Of a stretch of 64,000 nt of DNA, positions 24,816 to 38,491 are shown piece by piece (the first letter of the stretch is position 1; each line of letters starts with the position of its first letter). The translations under genes and the position numbers were made by a program. The notes under the pieces were generated by a model. The model saw only the letters and a program-made list of their open reading frames with translations, was not told the DNA's origin and did not search any database. This DNA comes from Pristionchus mayeri (lineage: Eukaryota; Nematoda; Chromadorea; Rhabditida; Neodiplogasteridae): positions 31,004,901 through 31,068,900 of the forward strand of contig BTRK01000006.1 of assembly GCA_036245805.1 (NCBI GenBank), read 5' to 3'.

Positions 24816-27565
24816 GTGTTGGTTGTCCCTAGTCAGAATGCCACTGTTGGCTGTCCCTAGTCAGAATGCTACTGTTGGCTGTCCCTAGACAGAATGCCAC
24901 TGTTGGCTGTCCCTAGTCAGAATGCCACTGTTGGCTGTCCCTAGTCAGATTGCCACTGTTGGCTGTCCCTAGTCAGATTGCCACTGTTGGCTGTCCCTAG
25001 TCAGAATGCCACTGTTGGATGTCCCTAGTCAGAATGCCACTTTTGGCTGTCCCTAGTCAGATTGCCACTGTTGGCTGTCCCTAGTCAGAATGTCACTGTT
25101 GGCTTTCCCTAGTCAGAATGCCACTGTTGGTTGTCCCTAGTCAGAATGCCACTGTTGGCTGTCCCTAGTCAGATTGCCACTGTTGGTTGTCCCTAGTCAG
25201 AATGCCACAGTTGGTTGTCCCTAGTCAGAATGCTACTGTTGGCTGTCCCTAGTCAGATTGCCACTGTTGGTTGTCCCTAGTCAGAATGCCACTGTTGGCT
25301 GTCCCTAGTCAGAATGCTACTGTTGGCTGTCCCTAGACAGAATGCCACTGTTGGCTGTCCCTAGTCAGAATGCCACTGTTGGATGTCCCTAGTCAGAATG
25401 CCACTTTTGGCTGTCCCTAGTCAGGTTGCCACTGTTGGCTGTCCCTAGTCAGAATGTCACTGTTGGCTTTCCCTAGTCAGAATGCCACTGTTGGTTGTCC
25501 CTAGTCAGAATGCCACTGTTGGCTGTCCCTAGTCAGAATGCCACTGTTGGCTGTCCCTAGTCAGATTGCCACTGTTGGTTGTCCCTAGTCAGAATGCCAC
25601 AGTTGGTTGTCCCTAGTCAGAATGCTACTGTTGGCTGTCCCTAGTCAGAATGTCACTGTTGGCTTTCCCTAGTCAGAATGCCACTTTTGGTTGTCCCTAG
25701 TCAGATTGCCACTGTTGGCTTTCCCTAGTCAGAATGCCACTGTTGGTTGTCCCTAGTCAGAATGCCACTGTTGGCTGTCCCTAGTCAGAATGCCACTGTT
25801 GGCTGTCCCTAGTCAGAATGCTACTGTTGGCTGTCCCTAGACAGAATGCCACTGTTGGCTGTCCCTAGTCAGAATGCCACTGTTGGCTTTCCCTAGTCAG
25901 AATGCCACTGTTGGTTGTCCCTAGTCAGAATGCCACTGTTGGCTGTCCCTAGTCAGAATGCCACTGTTGGCTGTCCCTAGTCAGATTGCCACTGTTGGTT
26001 GTCCCTAGTCAGAATGCCACAGTTGGTTGTCCCTAGTCAGAATGCTACTGTTGGCTGTCCCTAGTCAGATTGCCAGTGTTGGTTGTCCCTAGTCAGAATG
26101 CCACTGTTGGCTGTCCCTAGTCAGAATGCTACTGTTGGCTGTCCCTAGACAGAATGCCACTGTTGGCTGTCCCTAGTCAGAATGCCACTATTGGCTGTCC
26201 CTAGTCAGATTGCCACTGTTGGCTGTCCCTAGTCAGATTGCCACTGTTGGCTGTCCCTAGTCAGAATGCCACTGTTGGATGTCCCTAGTCAGAATGCCAC
26301 TTTTGGCTGTCCCTAGTCAGATTGCCACTGTTGGCTGTCCCTAGTCAGAATGTCACTGTTGGCTTTCCCTAGTCAGAATGCCACTGTTGGTTGTCCCTAG
26401 TCAGAATGCCACTGTTGGCTGTCCCTAGTCAGAATGCCACTGTTGGCTGTCCCTAGTCAGATTGCCACTGTTGGTTGTCCCTAGTCAGAATGCCACAGTT
26501 GGTTGTCCCTAGTCAGAATGCTACTGTTGGCTGTCCCTAGTCAGATTGCCACTGTTGGTTGTCCCTAGTCAGAATGCCACTGTTGGCTGTCCCTAGTCAG
26601 AATGCTACTGTTGGCTGTCCCTAGACAGAATGCCACTGTTGGCTGTCCCTAGTCAGAATGCCACTGTTGGATGTCCCTAGTCAGAATGCCACTTTTGGCT
26701 GTCCCTAGTCAGATTGCCACTGTTGGCTGTCCCTAGTCAGAATGTCACTGTTGGCTTTCCCTAGTCAGAATGCCACTGTTGGTTGTCCCTAGTCAGAATG
26801 CCACTGTTGGCTGTCCCTAGTCAGAATGCCACTGTTGGCTGTCCCTAGTCAGATTGCCACTGTTGGTTGTCCCTAGTCAGAATGCCACAGTTGGTTGTCC
26901 CTAGTCAGAATGCTACTGTTGGCTGTCCCTAGTCAGATTGCCACTGTTGGTTGTCCCTAGTCAGAATGCCACTGTTGGCTGTCCCTAGTCAGAATGCTAC
27001 TGTTGGCTGTCCCTAGACAGAATGCCACTGTTGGCTGTCCCTAGTCAGAATGCCACTGTTGGATGTCCCTAGTCAGAATGCCACTTTTGGCTGTCCCTAG
27101 TCAGATTGCCACTGTTGGCTGTCCCTAGTCAGAATGTCACTGTTGGCTTTCCCTAGTCAGAATGCCACTGTTGGTTGTCCCTAGTCAGAATGCCACTGTT
27201 GGCTGTCCCTAGTGAGAATGCCACTGTTGGCTGTCCCTAGTCAGATTGCCACTGTTGGTTGTCCCTAGTCAGAATGCCACAGTTGGTTGTCCCTAGTCAG
27301 AATGCTACTGTTGGCTGTCCCTAGTCAGAATGTCACTGTTGGCTTTCCCTAGTCAGAATGCCACTTTTGGTTGTCCCTAGTCAGATTGCCACTGTTGGCT
27401 TTCCCTAGTCAGAATGCCACTGTTGGTTGTCCCTAGTCAGAATGCCACTGTTGGCTGTCCCTAGTCAGAATGCCACTGTTGGCTGTCCCTAGTCAGAATG
27501 CTACTGTTGGCTGTCCCTAGACAGAATGCCACTGTTGGCTGTCCCTAGTCAGAATGCCACTGTTG
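24816..27565. repeat. Overlapping 1,260- and 1,680-bp-offset copies
   Basis: C9G monomers at 24,816 and 26,076 mark a second 1,260-bp repeat; lines at 24,961 and 26,221 are the same. After about 25,150 the offset becomes 1,288 (one extra monomer in the right copy). Independently, about 25,141-25,885 matches about 26,821-27,565 at an offset of 1,680 (60 monomers), including the unusual G11T/C16T monomer (CACTTTTGGTTG) near 25,681 and 27,361. Point differences between those copies include 25,425 (GGTTGCC against GATTGCC) and 27,214 (GTGAG against GTCAG). Confidence 0.75.
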
Positions 27566-27775
27566 GCTGTCCCTAGTCAGATTGCCACTGTCGGCTGTCC
27601 CTAGTCAGAATGCCACTGTTGGCTGTCCCTAGTCAGAATGCCACTGTTGGCTGTCCCTAGTCAGAATGCCACTGTTGGCTGTCCCTAGTCAGAATGCCAC
27701 TGTTGGCTGTCCCTAGTCAGAATGCCACTTTTGGCTGTCCCTAGTCAGAATTCCACTGTTGGCTTTCCCTAGTCA

Positions 27776-28165
27776 GAATGCCATTGTTGGTTGTCCCTAC
27801 TCAGAATGCCACTTTTGGCTGTCCCTAGTCAGATTGCCACTGTTGGCTGTCCCTAGTCAGAATTCCACTGTTGGCTTTCCCTAGTCAGAATGCCACTGTT
27901 GGTTGTCCCTACTCAGAATGCCACTGTTGGCTGTCCCTAGTCAGAATTCCACTGTTGGCTGTCCCTAGTCAGAATGCCACTTTTGGCTGTCCCTAGTCAG
28001 AATTCCACTGTTAGCTATCCCTAGTCAGAATGCCACTGTTGGCTGTCCCTAGTCAGAATGCCACTTTTGGCTGTCCCTAGTCAGATTGCCACTGTTGGCT
28101 GTCCCTAGTCAGAATTCCACTGTTGGCTTTCCCTAGTCAGAATGCCACTGTTGGTTGTCCCTACT
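27776..28165. repeat. Three G25C monomers (CCCTACTCA)
   Basis: Monomers with CTAC instead of CTAG occur with G25C at 27,800, 27,912 and 28,164, spaced 4 and 9 monomers apart. An isolated example is at 24,440. The change removes both the CTAG palindrome and the plus-strand TAG triplet. The cluster marks a short local amplification at the start of zone 3. Confidence 0.8.
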
Positions 28166-29343
28166 CAGAATGCCACTGTTGGCTGTCCCTAGTCAGAATT
28201 CCACTGTTGGCTTTCCCTAGTCAGATTGCCACTGTTGGCTGTCCCTAGTCAGAATTCCACTGTTGGCTTTCCCTAGTCAGAATGCCACTGTTGGTTGTCC
28301 CTAGTCAGAATGCTACTGTTGGCTGTCCCTAGTCAGAATTCCACTGTTGGCTTTCCCTAGTCAGAATGCCACTGTTGGCTGTCCCTAGTCAGAATGCCAC
28401 TGTTGGCTGTCCCTAGTCAGAATTCCACTGTTGGCTTTCCCTAGTCAGAATGCCTCTGTTGGCTGTCCCTAGTCAGATTGCCACTGTTGGTTGTCCCTAG
28501 TCAGAATGCCACAGTTGGTTGTCCCTAGTCAGAATGCTACTGTTGGCTGTCCCTAGTCAGAATGCCACTGTTGGCTGTCCCTAGACAGAATGCCACTGTT
28601 GGCTGTCCCTAGTCAGAATGCCACTGTTGGCTGTCCCTAGTCAGAATGCCACTGTTGGCTGTCCCTAGTCAGAATTCCACTGTTAGCTATCCCTAGTCAG
28701 AATGCCACTGTTGGCTGTCCCTAGTCAGAATGCCACTTTTGGCTGTCCCTAGTCAGATTGCCACTGTTGGCTGTCCCTAGTCAGAATTCCACTGTTGGCT
28801 TTCCCTAGTCAGAATGCCACTGTTGGTTGTCCCTAGTCAGAATGCCACTGTTGGCTGTCCCTAGTCAGAATTCCACTGTTGGCTTTCCCTAGTCAGATTG
28901 CCACTGTTGGCTGTCCCTAGTCAGAATTCCACTGTTGGCTTTCCCTAGTCAGAATGCCACTGTTGGTTGTCCCTAGTCAGAATGCTACTGTTGGCTGTCC
29001 CTAGTCAGAATTCCACTGTTGGCTTTCCCTAGTCAGAATGCCACTGTTGGCTGTCCCTAGTCAGAATGCCACAGTTGGTTGTCCCTAGTCAGAATGCCAC
29101 TGTTGGCTGTCCCTAGTCAGAATGCCACTGTTGGCTGTCCCTAGTCAGAATGCCACTGTTGGCTGTCCCTAGTCAGAATGCCATTGTTGGCTGTCCCTAG
29201 TCAAATTGCCACTGTTGGCTGTCCCTAGTCAGAATGCCACTGTTGGATGTCCCTAGTCAGAATGCCACTTTTGGCTGTCCCTAGTCAGATTGCCACTGTT
29301 GGCTGTCCCTAGTCAGAATGCCACTGTTGGATGTCCCTAGTCA

Positions 29344-29371
29344 GAATGCCACTGTTGGCTGTCCCTAGTAC
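29344..29371. repeat. Monomer ending GTAC instead of GTCA
   Basis: Positions 27 and 28 are changed from CA to AC, giving CTAGTACGAATTCC across the junction with the next monomer. The length remains 28. It creates one of the few CpGs in the window (at 29,371-29,372) and was seen only once. Confidence 0.85.
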
Positions 29372-29792
29372 GAATTCCACTGTTAGCTATCCCTAGTCAG
29401 AATGCCACTGTTGGCTGTCCCTAGTCAGAATGCCACTTTTGGCTGTCCCTAGTCAGATTGCCTCTGTTGGCTGTCCCTAGTCAGAATTCCACTGTTGGCT
29501 TTCCCTAGTCAGAATGCCACTGTTGGCTGTCCCTAGTCAGAATGTCACTGTTGGCTTTCCCTAGTCAGAATGCCACTGTTGGTTGTCCCTAGTCAGATTG
29601 CCACTGTTGGTTGTCCCTAGTCAGAATGCCACAGTTGGTTGTCCCTAGTCAGAATGCTACTGTTGGCTGTCCCTAGTCAGAATGCTACTGTTGGCTGTCC
29701 CTAGACAGAATGCCACTGTTGGCTGTCCCTAGTCAGAATGCCACTGTTGGCTGTCCCTAGTCAGAATGCCACTGTTGGCTGTCCCTAGTCAG

Positions 29793-30060
29793 AATGCCAT
29801 TGTTGGCTGTCCCTAGTCAAGTTGCCACTGTTGGCTGTCCCTAGTCAGAATGCCATTGTTGGCTGTCCCTAGTCAAGTTGCCACTGTTGGCTGTCCCTAG
29901 TCAGAATGCCACTGTTGGATGTCCCTAGTCAGAATGCCACTTTTGGCTGTCCCTAGTCAGATTGCCACTGTTGGCTGTCCCTAGTCAGAATTCCACTGTT
30001 AGCTATCCCTAGTCAGAATGCCACTGTTGGCTGTCCCTAGTCAGAATGCCACTTTTGGCT
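29793..30060. repeat. Double C9T-G1A dimer block, copy 1
   Basis: Two consecutive dimers of a C9T monomer and a G1A,A2G monomer (TCAAGTTGCC) are followed by C16A, G11T, A3T and G5T/G14A/G18A monomers. The arrangement recurs at about 41,581 at an offset of 11,788 bases (421 monomers), the longest offset recognised here. The end coordinate is approximate. Confidence 0.65.
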
Positions 30061-33000
30061 GTCCCTAGTCAGATTGCCACTGTTGGCTGTCCCTAGTCAG
30101 AATTCCACTGTTGGCTTTCCCTAGTCAGAATGCCACTGTTGGTTGTCCCTAGTCAGAATGCCACTGTTGGCTGTCCCTAGTCAGAATTCCACTGTTGGCT
30201 TTCCCTAGTCAGATTGCCACTGTTGGCTGTCCCTAGTCAGAATTCCACTGTTGGCTTTCCCTAGTCAGAATGCCACTGTTGGTTGTCCCTAGTCAGAATG
30301 CTACTGTTGGCTGTCCCTAGTCAGAATTCCACTGTTGGCTTTCCCTAGTCAGAATGCCACTGTTGGCTGTCCCTAGTCAGAATGCCACTGTTGGCTGTCC
30401 CTAGTCAGAATTCCACTGTTGGCTTTCCCTAGTCAGAATGCCACTGTTGGCTGTCCCTAGTCAGATTGCCACTGTTGGTTGTCCCTAGTCAGAATGCCAC
30501 AGTTGGTTGTCCCTAGTCAGAATGCTACTGTTGGCTGTCCCTAGTCAGAATGCCACTGTTGGCTGTCCCTAGACAGAATGCCACTGTTGGCTGTCCCTAG
30601 TCAGAATGCCACTGTTGGCTGTCCCTAGTCAGAATGCCACTGTTGGCTGTCCCTAGTCAGATTGCCACTGTTGGCTGTCCCTAGTCAGAATGCCACTGTT
30701 GGATGTCCCTAGTCAGAATGCCACTTTTGGCTGTCCCTAGTCAGAATGCCACTGTTGGCTGTCCCTAGTCAGAATGCCACTGTTGGCTGTCCCTAGTCAG
30801 AATTCCACTGTTAGCTATCCCTAGTCAGAATGCCACTGTTGGCTGTCCCTAGTCAGAATGCCACTTTTGGCTGTCCCTAGTCAGATTGCCACTGTTGGCT
30901 GTCCCTAGTCAGAATTCCACTGTTGGCTTTCCCTAGTCAGAATGCCATTGTTGGCTGTCCCTAGTCAAGTTGCCACTGTTGGCTCTCCCTAGTCAGAATG
31001 CCATTGTTGGCTGTCCCTAGTCAAGTTGCCACTGTTGGCTGTCCCTAGTCAGAATGCCACTGTTGGATGTCCCTAGTCAGAATGCCACTTTTGGCTGTCC
31101 CTAGTCAGATTGCCACTGTTGGCTGTCCCTAGTCAGAATGCCACTGTTGGCTGTCCCTAGTCAGAATGCCACTGTTGGCTGTCCCTAGTCAGAATGCCAC
31201 TGTTGGCTGTCCCTAGTCAGAATGCCATTGTTGGCTGTCCCTAGTCAAATTGCCACTGTTGGCTGTCCCTAGTCAGAATGCCACTGTTGGATGTCCCTAG
31301 TCAGAATGCCACTTTTGGTTGTCCCTAGTCAGAATGCCACTGTTGGCTGTCCCTAGTCAGAATTCCACTGTTGGCTTTCCCTAGTCAGATTGCCACTGTT
31401 GGCTGTCCCTAGTCAGAATTCCACTGTTGGCTTTCCCTAGTCAGAATGCCACTGTTGGTTGTCCCTAGTCAGAATGCTACTGTTGGCTGTCCCTAGTCAG
31501 AATTCCACTGTTGGCTTTCCCTAGTCAGAATGCCACTGTTGGCTGTCCCTAGTCAGAATGCCACTGTTGGCTGTCCCTAGTCAGAATTCCACTGTTGGCT
31601 TTCCCTAGTCAGAATGCCACTGTTGGCTGTCCCTAGTCAGATTGCCACTGTTGGTTGTCCCTAGTCAGAATGCCACAGTTGGTTGTCCCTAGTCAGAATG
31701 CTACTGTTGGCTGTCCCTAGTCAGAATGCCACTGTTGGCTGTCCCTAGACAGAATGCCACTGTTGGCTGTCCCTAGTCAGAATGCCACTGTTGGCTGTCC
31801 CTAGTCAGAATGCCACTGTTGGCTGTCCCTAGTCAGATTGCCACTGTTGGCTGTCCCTAGTCAGAATGCCACTGTTGGATGTCCCTAGTCAGAATGCCAC
31901 TTTTGGCTGTCCCTAGTCAGAATGCCACTGTTGGCTGTCCCTAGTCAGAATGCCACTTTTGGCTGTCCCTAGTCAGATTGCCACTGTTGGCTGTCCCTAG
32001 TCAGAATGCCATTGTTGGCTGTCCCTAGTCAAGTTGCCACTGTTGGCTGTCCCTAGTCAGAATGCCACTGTTGGATGTCCCTAGTCAGAATGCCACTTTT
32101 GGCTGTCCCTAGTCAGATTGCCACTGTTGGCTGTCCCTAGTCAGAATGCCACTGTTGGCTGTCCCTAGTCAGAATGCCACTGTTGGCTGTCCCTAGTCAG
32201 AATGCCACTGTTGGCTGTCCCTAGTCAGAATGCCATTGTTGGCTGTCCCTAGTCAAATTGCCACTGTTGGCTGTCCCTAGTCAGAATGCCACTGTTGGAT
32301 GTCCCTAGTCAGAATGCCACTTTTGGCTGTCCCTAGTCAGATTGCCACTGTTGGCTGTCCCTAGTCAGAATGCCACTGTTGGATGTCCCTAGTCAGAATG
32401 CCACTGTTGGCTGTCCCTAGTCAGAATTCCACTGTTAGCTATCCCTAGTCAGAATGCCACTGTTGGCTGTCCCTAGTCAGAATGCCACTTTTGGCTGTCC
32501 CTAGTCAGATTGCCACTGTTGGCTGTCCCTAGTCAGAATTCCACTGTTGGCTTTCCCTAGTCAGAATGCCACTGTTGGCTGTCCCTAGTCAGAATGTCAC
32601 TGTTGGCTTTCCCTAGTCAGAATGCCACTGTTGGTTGTCCCTAGTCAGATTGCCACTGTTGGTTGTCCCTAGTCAGAATGCCACAGTTGGTTGTCCCTAG
32701 TCAGAATGCTACTGTTGGCTGTCCCTAGTCAGAATGCTACTGTTGGCTGTCCCTAGACAGAATGCCACTGTTGGCTGTCCCTAGTCAGAATGCCACTGTT
32801 GGCTGTCCCTAGTCAGAATGCCACTGTTGGCTGTCCCTAGTCAGAATGCCATTGTTGGCTGTCCCTAGTCAAGTTGCCACTGTTGGCTGTCCCTAGTCAG
32901 AATGCCACTGTTGGATGTCCCTAGTCAGAATGCCACTTTTGGCTGTCCCTAGTCAGATTGCCACTGTTGGCTGTCCCTAGTCAGAATTCCACTGTTAGCT

Positions 33001-34739
33001 ATCCCTAGTCAGAATGCCACTGTTGGCTGTCCCTAGTCAGAATGCCACTTTTGGCTGTCCCTAGTCAGATTGCCACTGTTGGCTGTCCCTAGTCAGAATG
33101 CCACTGTTGGATGTCCCTAGTCAGAATGCCACTGTTGGCTGTCCCTAGTCAGAATGCCACTGTTGGCTGTCCCTAGTCAGAATTCCACTGTTGGCTTTCC
33201 CTAGTCAGAATGCCACTGTTGGATGTCCCTAGTCAGAATGCCACTGTTGGCTGTCCCTAGTCAGAATGCCACTTTTGGCTGTCCCTAGTCAGAATTCCAC
33301 TGTTAGCTATCCCTAGTCAGAATGCCACTGTTGGCTGTCCCTAGTCAGAATGCCACTTTTGGCTGTCCCTAGTCAGATTGCCACTGTTGGCTGTCCCTAG
33401 TCAGAATTCCACTGTTGGCTTTCCCTAGTCAGAATGCCACTGTTGGATGTCCCTAGTCAGAATGCCACTGTTGGCTGTCCCTAGTCAGAATTCCACTGTT
33501 GGCTTTCCCTAGTCAGATTGCCACTGTTGGCTGTCCCTAGTCAGAATTCCACTGTTGGCTTTCCCTAGTCAGAATGCCACTGTTGGTTGTCCCTAGTCAG
33601 AATGCTACTGTTGGCTGTCCCTAGTCAGAATTCCACTGTTGGCTTTCCCTAGTCAGAATGCCACTGTTGGCTGTCCCTAGTCAGAATGCCACTGTTGGCT
33701 GTCCCTAGTCAGAATTCCACTGTTGGCTTTCCCTAGTCAGAATGCCACTGTTGGCTGTCCCTAGTCAGATTGCCACTGTTGGTTGTCCCTAGTCAGAATG
33801 CCACAGTTGGTTGTCCCTAGTCAGAATGCTACTGTTGGCTGTCCCTAGTCAGAATGCCACTGTTGGCTGTCCCTAGTCAGATTGCCACTGTTGGTTGTCC
33901 CTAGTCAGAATGCCACAGTTGGTTGTCCCTAGTCAGAATGCTACTGTTGGCTGTCCCTAGTCAGAATGCCACTGTTGGCTGTCCCTAGACAGAATGCCAC
34001 TGTTGGCTGTCCCTAGTCAGAATGCCACTGTTGGCTGTCCCTAGTCAGAATGCCACTGTTGGCTGTCCCTAGTCAGATTGCCACTGTTGGCTGTCCCTAG
34101 TCAGAATGCCACTGTTGGATGTCCCTAGTCAGAATGCCACTGTTGGCTGTCCCTAGTCAGAATGCCACTGTTGGCTGTCCCTAGTCAGAATTCCACTGTT
34201 AGCTATCCCTAGTCAGAATGCCACTGTTGGCTGTCCCTAGTCAGAATGCCACTTTTGGCTGTCCCTAGTCAGATTGCCACTGTTGGCTGTCCCTAGTCAG
34301 AATTCCACTGTTGGCTTTCCCTAGTCAGAATGCCACTGTTGGATGTCCCTAGTCAGAATGCCACTGTTGGCTGTCCCTAGTCAGAATTCCACTGTTGGCT
34401 TTCCCTAGTCAGATTGCCACTGTTGGCTGTCCCTAGTCAGAATTCCACTGTTGGCTTTCCCTAGTCAGAATGCCACTGTTGGTTGTCCCTAGTCAGAATG
34501 CTACTGTTGGCTGTCCCTAGTCAGAATTCCACTGTTGGCTTTCCCTAGTCAGAATGCCACTGTTGGCTGTCCCTAGTCAGAATGCCACTGTTGGCTGTCC
34601 CTAGTCAGAATTCCACTGTTGGCTTTCCCTAGTCAGAATGCCACTGTTGGCTGTCCCTAGTCAGATTGCCACTGTTGGTTGTCCCTAGTCAGAATGCCAC
34701 AGTTGGTTGTCCCTAGTCAGAATGCTACTGTTGGCTGTC

Positions 34740-36469
34740 CCTAGTCAGAATGCCACTGTTGGCTGTCCCTAGTCAGATTGCCACTGTTGGTTGTCCCTAG
34801 TCAGAATGCCACAGTTGGTTGTCCCTAGTCAGAATGCTACTGTTGGCTGTCCCTAGTCAGAATGCCACTGTTGGCTGTCCCTAGACAGAATGCCACTGTT
34901 GGCTGTCCCTAGTCAGAATGCCACTGTTGGCTGTCCCTAGTCAGAATGCCACTGTTGGCTGTCCCTAGTCAGATTGCCACTGTTGGCTGTCCCTAGTCAG
35001 AATGCCACTGTTGGATGTCCCTAGTCAGAATGCCACTTTTGGCTGTCCCTAGTCAGAATGCCACTGTTGGCTGTCCCTAGTCAGAATGCCACTGTTGGCT
35101 GTCCCTAGTCAGAATTCCACTGTTAGCTATCCCTAGTCAGAATGCCACTGTTGGCTGTCCCTAGTCAGAATGCCACTTTTGGCTGTCCCTAGTCAGATTG
35201 CCACTGTTGGCTGTCCCTAGTCAGAATTCCACTGTTGGCTTTCCCTAGTCAGAATGCCACTGTTGGTTGTCCCTAGTCAGAATGCCACTGTTGGCTGTCC
35301 CTAGTCAGAATTCCACTGTTGGCTTTCCCTAGTCAGATTGCCACTGTTGGCTGTCCCTAGTCAGAATTCCACTGTTGACTTTCCCTAGTCAGAATGCCAC
35401 TGTTGGTTGTCCCTAGTCAGAATGCTACTGTTGGCTGTCCCTAGTCAGAATTCCACTGTTGGCTTTCCCTAGTCAGAATGCCACTGTTGGCTGTCCCTAG
35501 TCAGAATGCCACTGTTGGCTGTCCCTAGTCAGAATTCCACTGTTGGCTTTCCCTAGTCAGAATGCCACAGTTGGTTGTCCCTAGTCAGAATGCTACTGTT
35601 GGCTGTCCCTAGTCAGAATTCCACTGTTGGCTTTCCCTAGTCAGAATGCCACAGTTGGTTGTCCCTAGTCAGAATGCTACTGTTGGCTGTCCCTAGTCAG
35701 AATTCCACTGTTGGCTTTCCCTAGTCAGATTGCCACTGTTGGCTGTCCCTAGTCAGAATTCCACTGTTCTCTTTCCCTAGTCAGAATGCCACTGTTGGTT
35801 GTCCCTAGTCAGAATGCTACTGTTGGCTGTCCCTAGTCAGAATTCCACTGTTGGCTTTCCCTAGTCAGAATGCCACTGTTGGCTGTCCCTAGTCAGAATG
35901 CCACTGTTGGCTGTCCCTAGTCAGAATTCCACTGTTGGCTTTCCCTAGTCAGAATGCCACTGTTGGCTGTCCCTAGTCAGATTGCCACTGTTGGTTGTCC
36001 CTAGTCAGAATGCCACAGTTGGTTGTCCCTAGTCAGAATGCTACTGTTGGCTGTCCCTAGTCAGAATGCCACTGTTGGCTGTCCCTAGACAGAATGCCAC
36101 TGTTGGCTGTCCCTAGTCAGAATGCCACTGTTGGCTGTCCCTAGTCAGAATGCCACTGTTGGCTGTCCCTAGTCAGATTGCCACTGTTGGCTGTCCCTAG
36201 TCAGAATGCCACTGTTGGATGTCCCTAGTCAGAATGCCACTTTTGGCTGTCCCTAGTCAGAATGCCACTGTTGGCTGTCCCTAGTCAGAATGCCACTGTT
36301 GGCTGTCCCTAGTCAGAATTCCACTGTTAGCTATCCCTAGTCAGAATGCCACTGTTGGCTGTCCCTAGTCAGAATGCCACTTTTGGCTGTCCCTAGTCAG
36401 ATTGCCACTGTTGGCTGTCCCTAGTCAGAATTCCACTGTTGGCTTTCCCTAGTCAGAATGCCACTGTTG
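34740..36469. repeat. 3,752-bp-offset duplication, copy 1
   Basis: About 62 monomers matching 38,492-40,221 at an offset of 3,752 bases (134 monomers). Two rare monomers prove the relation: G15A (GTTGACTTTCC) with the changed base at 35,378 and 39,130, and a G14C/G15T monomer (GTTCTCTTTCC) at 35,756-35,783 and 39,508-39,535. Neither was seen elsewhere. Past 36,469 the match continues to about 36,655 at an offset of 3,724, meaning one C16T monomer of this copy is missing from the other. Confidence 0.88.
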
Positions 36470-38491
36470 GTTGTCCCTAGTCAGAATGCCACTGTTGGCT
36501 GTCCCTAGTCAGAATTCCACTGTTGGCTTTCCCTAGTCAGATTGCCACTGTTGGCTGTCCCTAGTCAGAATTCCACTGTTGGCTTTCCCTAGTCAGAATG
36601 CCACTGTTGGTTGTCCCTAGTCAGAATGCTACTGTTGGCTGTCCCTAGTCAGAATGCCACTGTTGGCTGTCCCTAGTCAGAATGCCACAGTTGGTTGTCC
36701 CTAGTCAGAATGCCACTGTTGGCTGTCCCTAGTCAGAATTCCACTGTTGGCTTTCCCTAGTCAGATTGCCACTGTTGGCTGTCCCTAGTCAGAATTCCAC
36801 TGTTGGCTTTCCCTAGTCAGAATGCCACTGTTGGTTGTCCCTAGTCAGAATGCTACTGTTGGCTGTCCCTAGTCAGAATTCCACTGTTGGCTTTCCCTAG
36901 TCAGAATGCCACTGTTGGCTGTCCCTAGTCAGAATGCCACAGTTGGTTGTCCCTAGTCAGAATGCCACTGTTGGCTGTCCCTAGTCAGAATGCCACTGTT
37001 GGCTGTCCCTAGTCAGAATGCCACTGTTGGCTGTCCCTAGTCAGAATGCCACAGTTGGTTGTCCCTAGTCAGAATGCCACAGTTGGTTGTCCCTAGTCAG
37101 AATGCCACTGTTGGCTGTCCCTAGTCAGAATGCCACAGTTGGTTGTCCCTAGTCAGAATGCCACTGTTGGCTGTCCCTAGTCAGAATGCCACAGTTGGTT
37201 GTCCCTAGTCAGAATGCCACTGTTGGCTGTCCCTAGTCAGAATGCCACTGTTGGCTGTCCCTAGTCAGAATGCCATTGTTGGCTGTCCCTAGTCAAATTG
37301 CCACTGTTGGCTGTCCCTAGTCAGAATGCCACTGTTGGCTGTCCCTAGTCAGAATTCCACTGTTGGCTTTCCCTAGTCAGAATGCCACTGTTGGTTGTCC
37401 CTAGTCAGAATGCTACTGTTGGCTGTCCCTAGTCAGAATTCCACTGTTGGCTTTCCCTAGTCAGAATGCCACTGTTGGCTGTCCCTAGTCAGAATGCCAC
37501 AGTTGGTTGTCCCTAGTCAGAATGCCACTGTTGGCTGTCCCTAGTCAGAATGCCACTGTTGGCTGTCCCTAGTCAGAATGCCATTGTTGGCTGTCCCTAG
37601 TCAAATTGCCACTGTTGGCTGTCCCTAGTCAGAATGCCACTGTTGGATGTCCCTAGTCAGAATGCCACTTTTGGCTGTCCCTAGTCAGATTGCCACTGTT
37701 GGCTGTCCCTAGTCAGAATGCCACTGTTGGCTGTCCCTAGTCAGAATGCCATTGTTGGCTGTCCCTAGTCAAGTTGCCACTGTTGGCTGTCCCTAGTCAG
37801 AATGCCACTGTTGGATGTCCCTAGTCAGAATGCCACTTTTGGCTGTCCCTAGTCAGATTGCCACTGTTGGCTGTCCCTAGTCAGAATTCCACTGTTAGCT
37901 ATCCCTAGTCAGAATGCCACTGTTGGCTGTCCCTAGTCAGAATGCCACTTTTGGCTGTCCCTAGTCAGATTGCCACTGTTGGCTGTCCCTAGTCAGAATT
38001 CCACTGTTGGCTTTCCCTAGTCAGAATGCCACTGTTGGATGTCCCTAGTCAGAATGCCACTGTTGGCTGTCCCTAGTCAGAATTCCACTGTTGGCCTTCC
38101 CTAGTCAGATTGCCACTGTTGGCTGTCCCTAGTCAGAATTCCACTGTTGGCTTTCCCTAGTCAGAATGCCACTGTTGGTTGTCCCTAGTCAGAATGCTAC
38201 TGTTGGCTGTCCCTAGTCAGAATTCCACTGTTGGCTTTCCCTAGTCAGAATGCCACTGTTGGCTGTCCCTAGTCAGAATGCCACTGTTGGCTGTCCCTAG
38301 TCAGAATTCCACTGTTGGCTTTCCCTAGTCAGAATGCCACTGTTGGCTGTCCCTAGTCAGATTGCCACTGTTGGTTGTCCCTAGTCAGAATGCCACAGTT
38401 GGTTGTCCCTAGTCAGAATGCTACTGTTGGCTGTCCCTAGTCAGAATGCCACTGTTGGCTGTCCCTAGTCAGAATTCCACTGTTGGCTTTC

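Larger units (their letters stand above)
3921..27747. repeat. Zone 2: array with C16A-G11T monomer pairs
   Basis: About 850 monomers. The defining marker is a C16A monomer (GGATGTCC) followed directly by a G11T monomer (CACTTTTGG), usually then by an A3T monomer and one with C6T plus G18T. The C16A base is seen at 3,935, 5,027, 6,371, 8,471, 8,611, 9,171, 9,619, 10,151, 10,347 and 12,335, and many times more downstream; all spacings checked are whole multiples of 28. G5T with G18T, typical of the next zone, was not seen here. No gene, promoter or transposon is visible. Confidence 0.8.
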
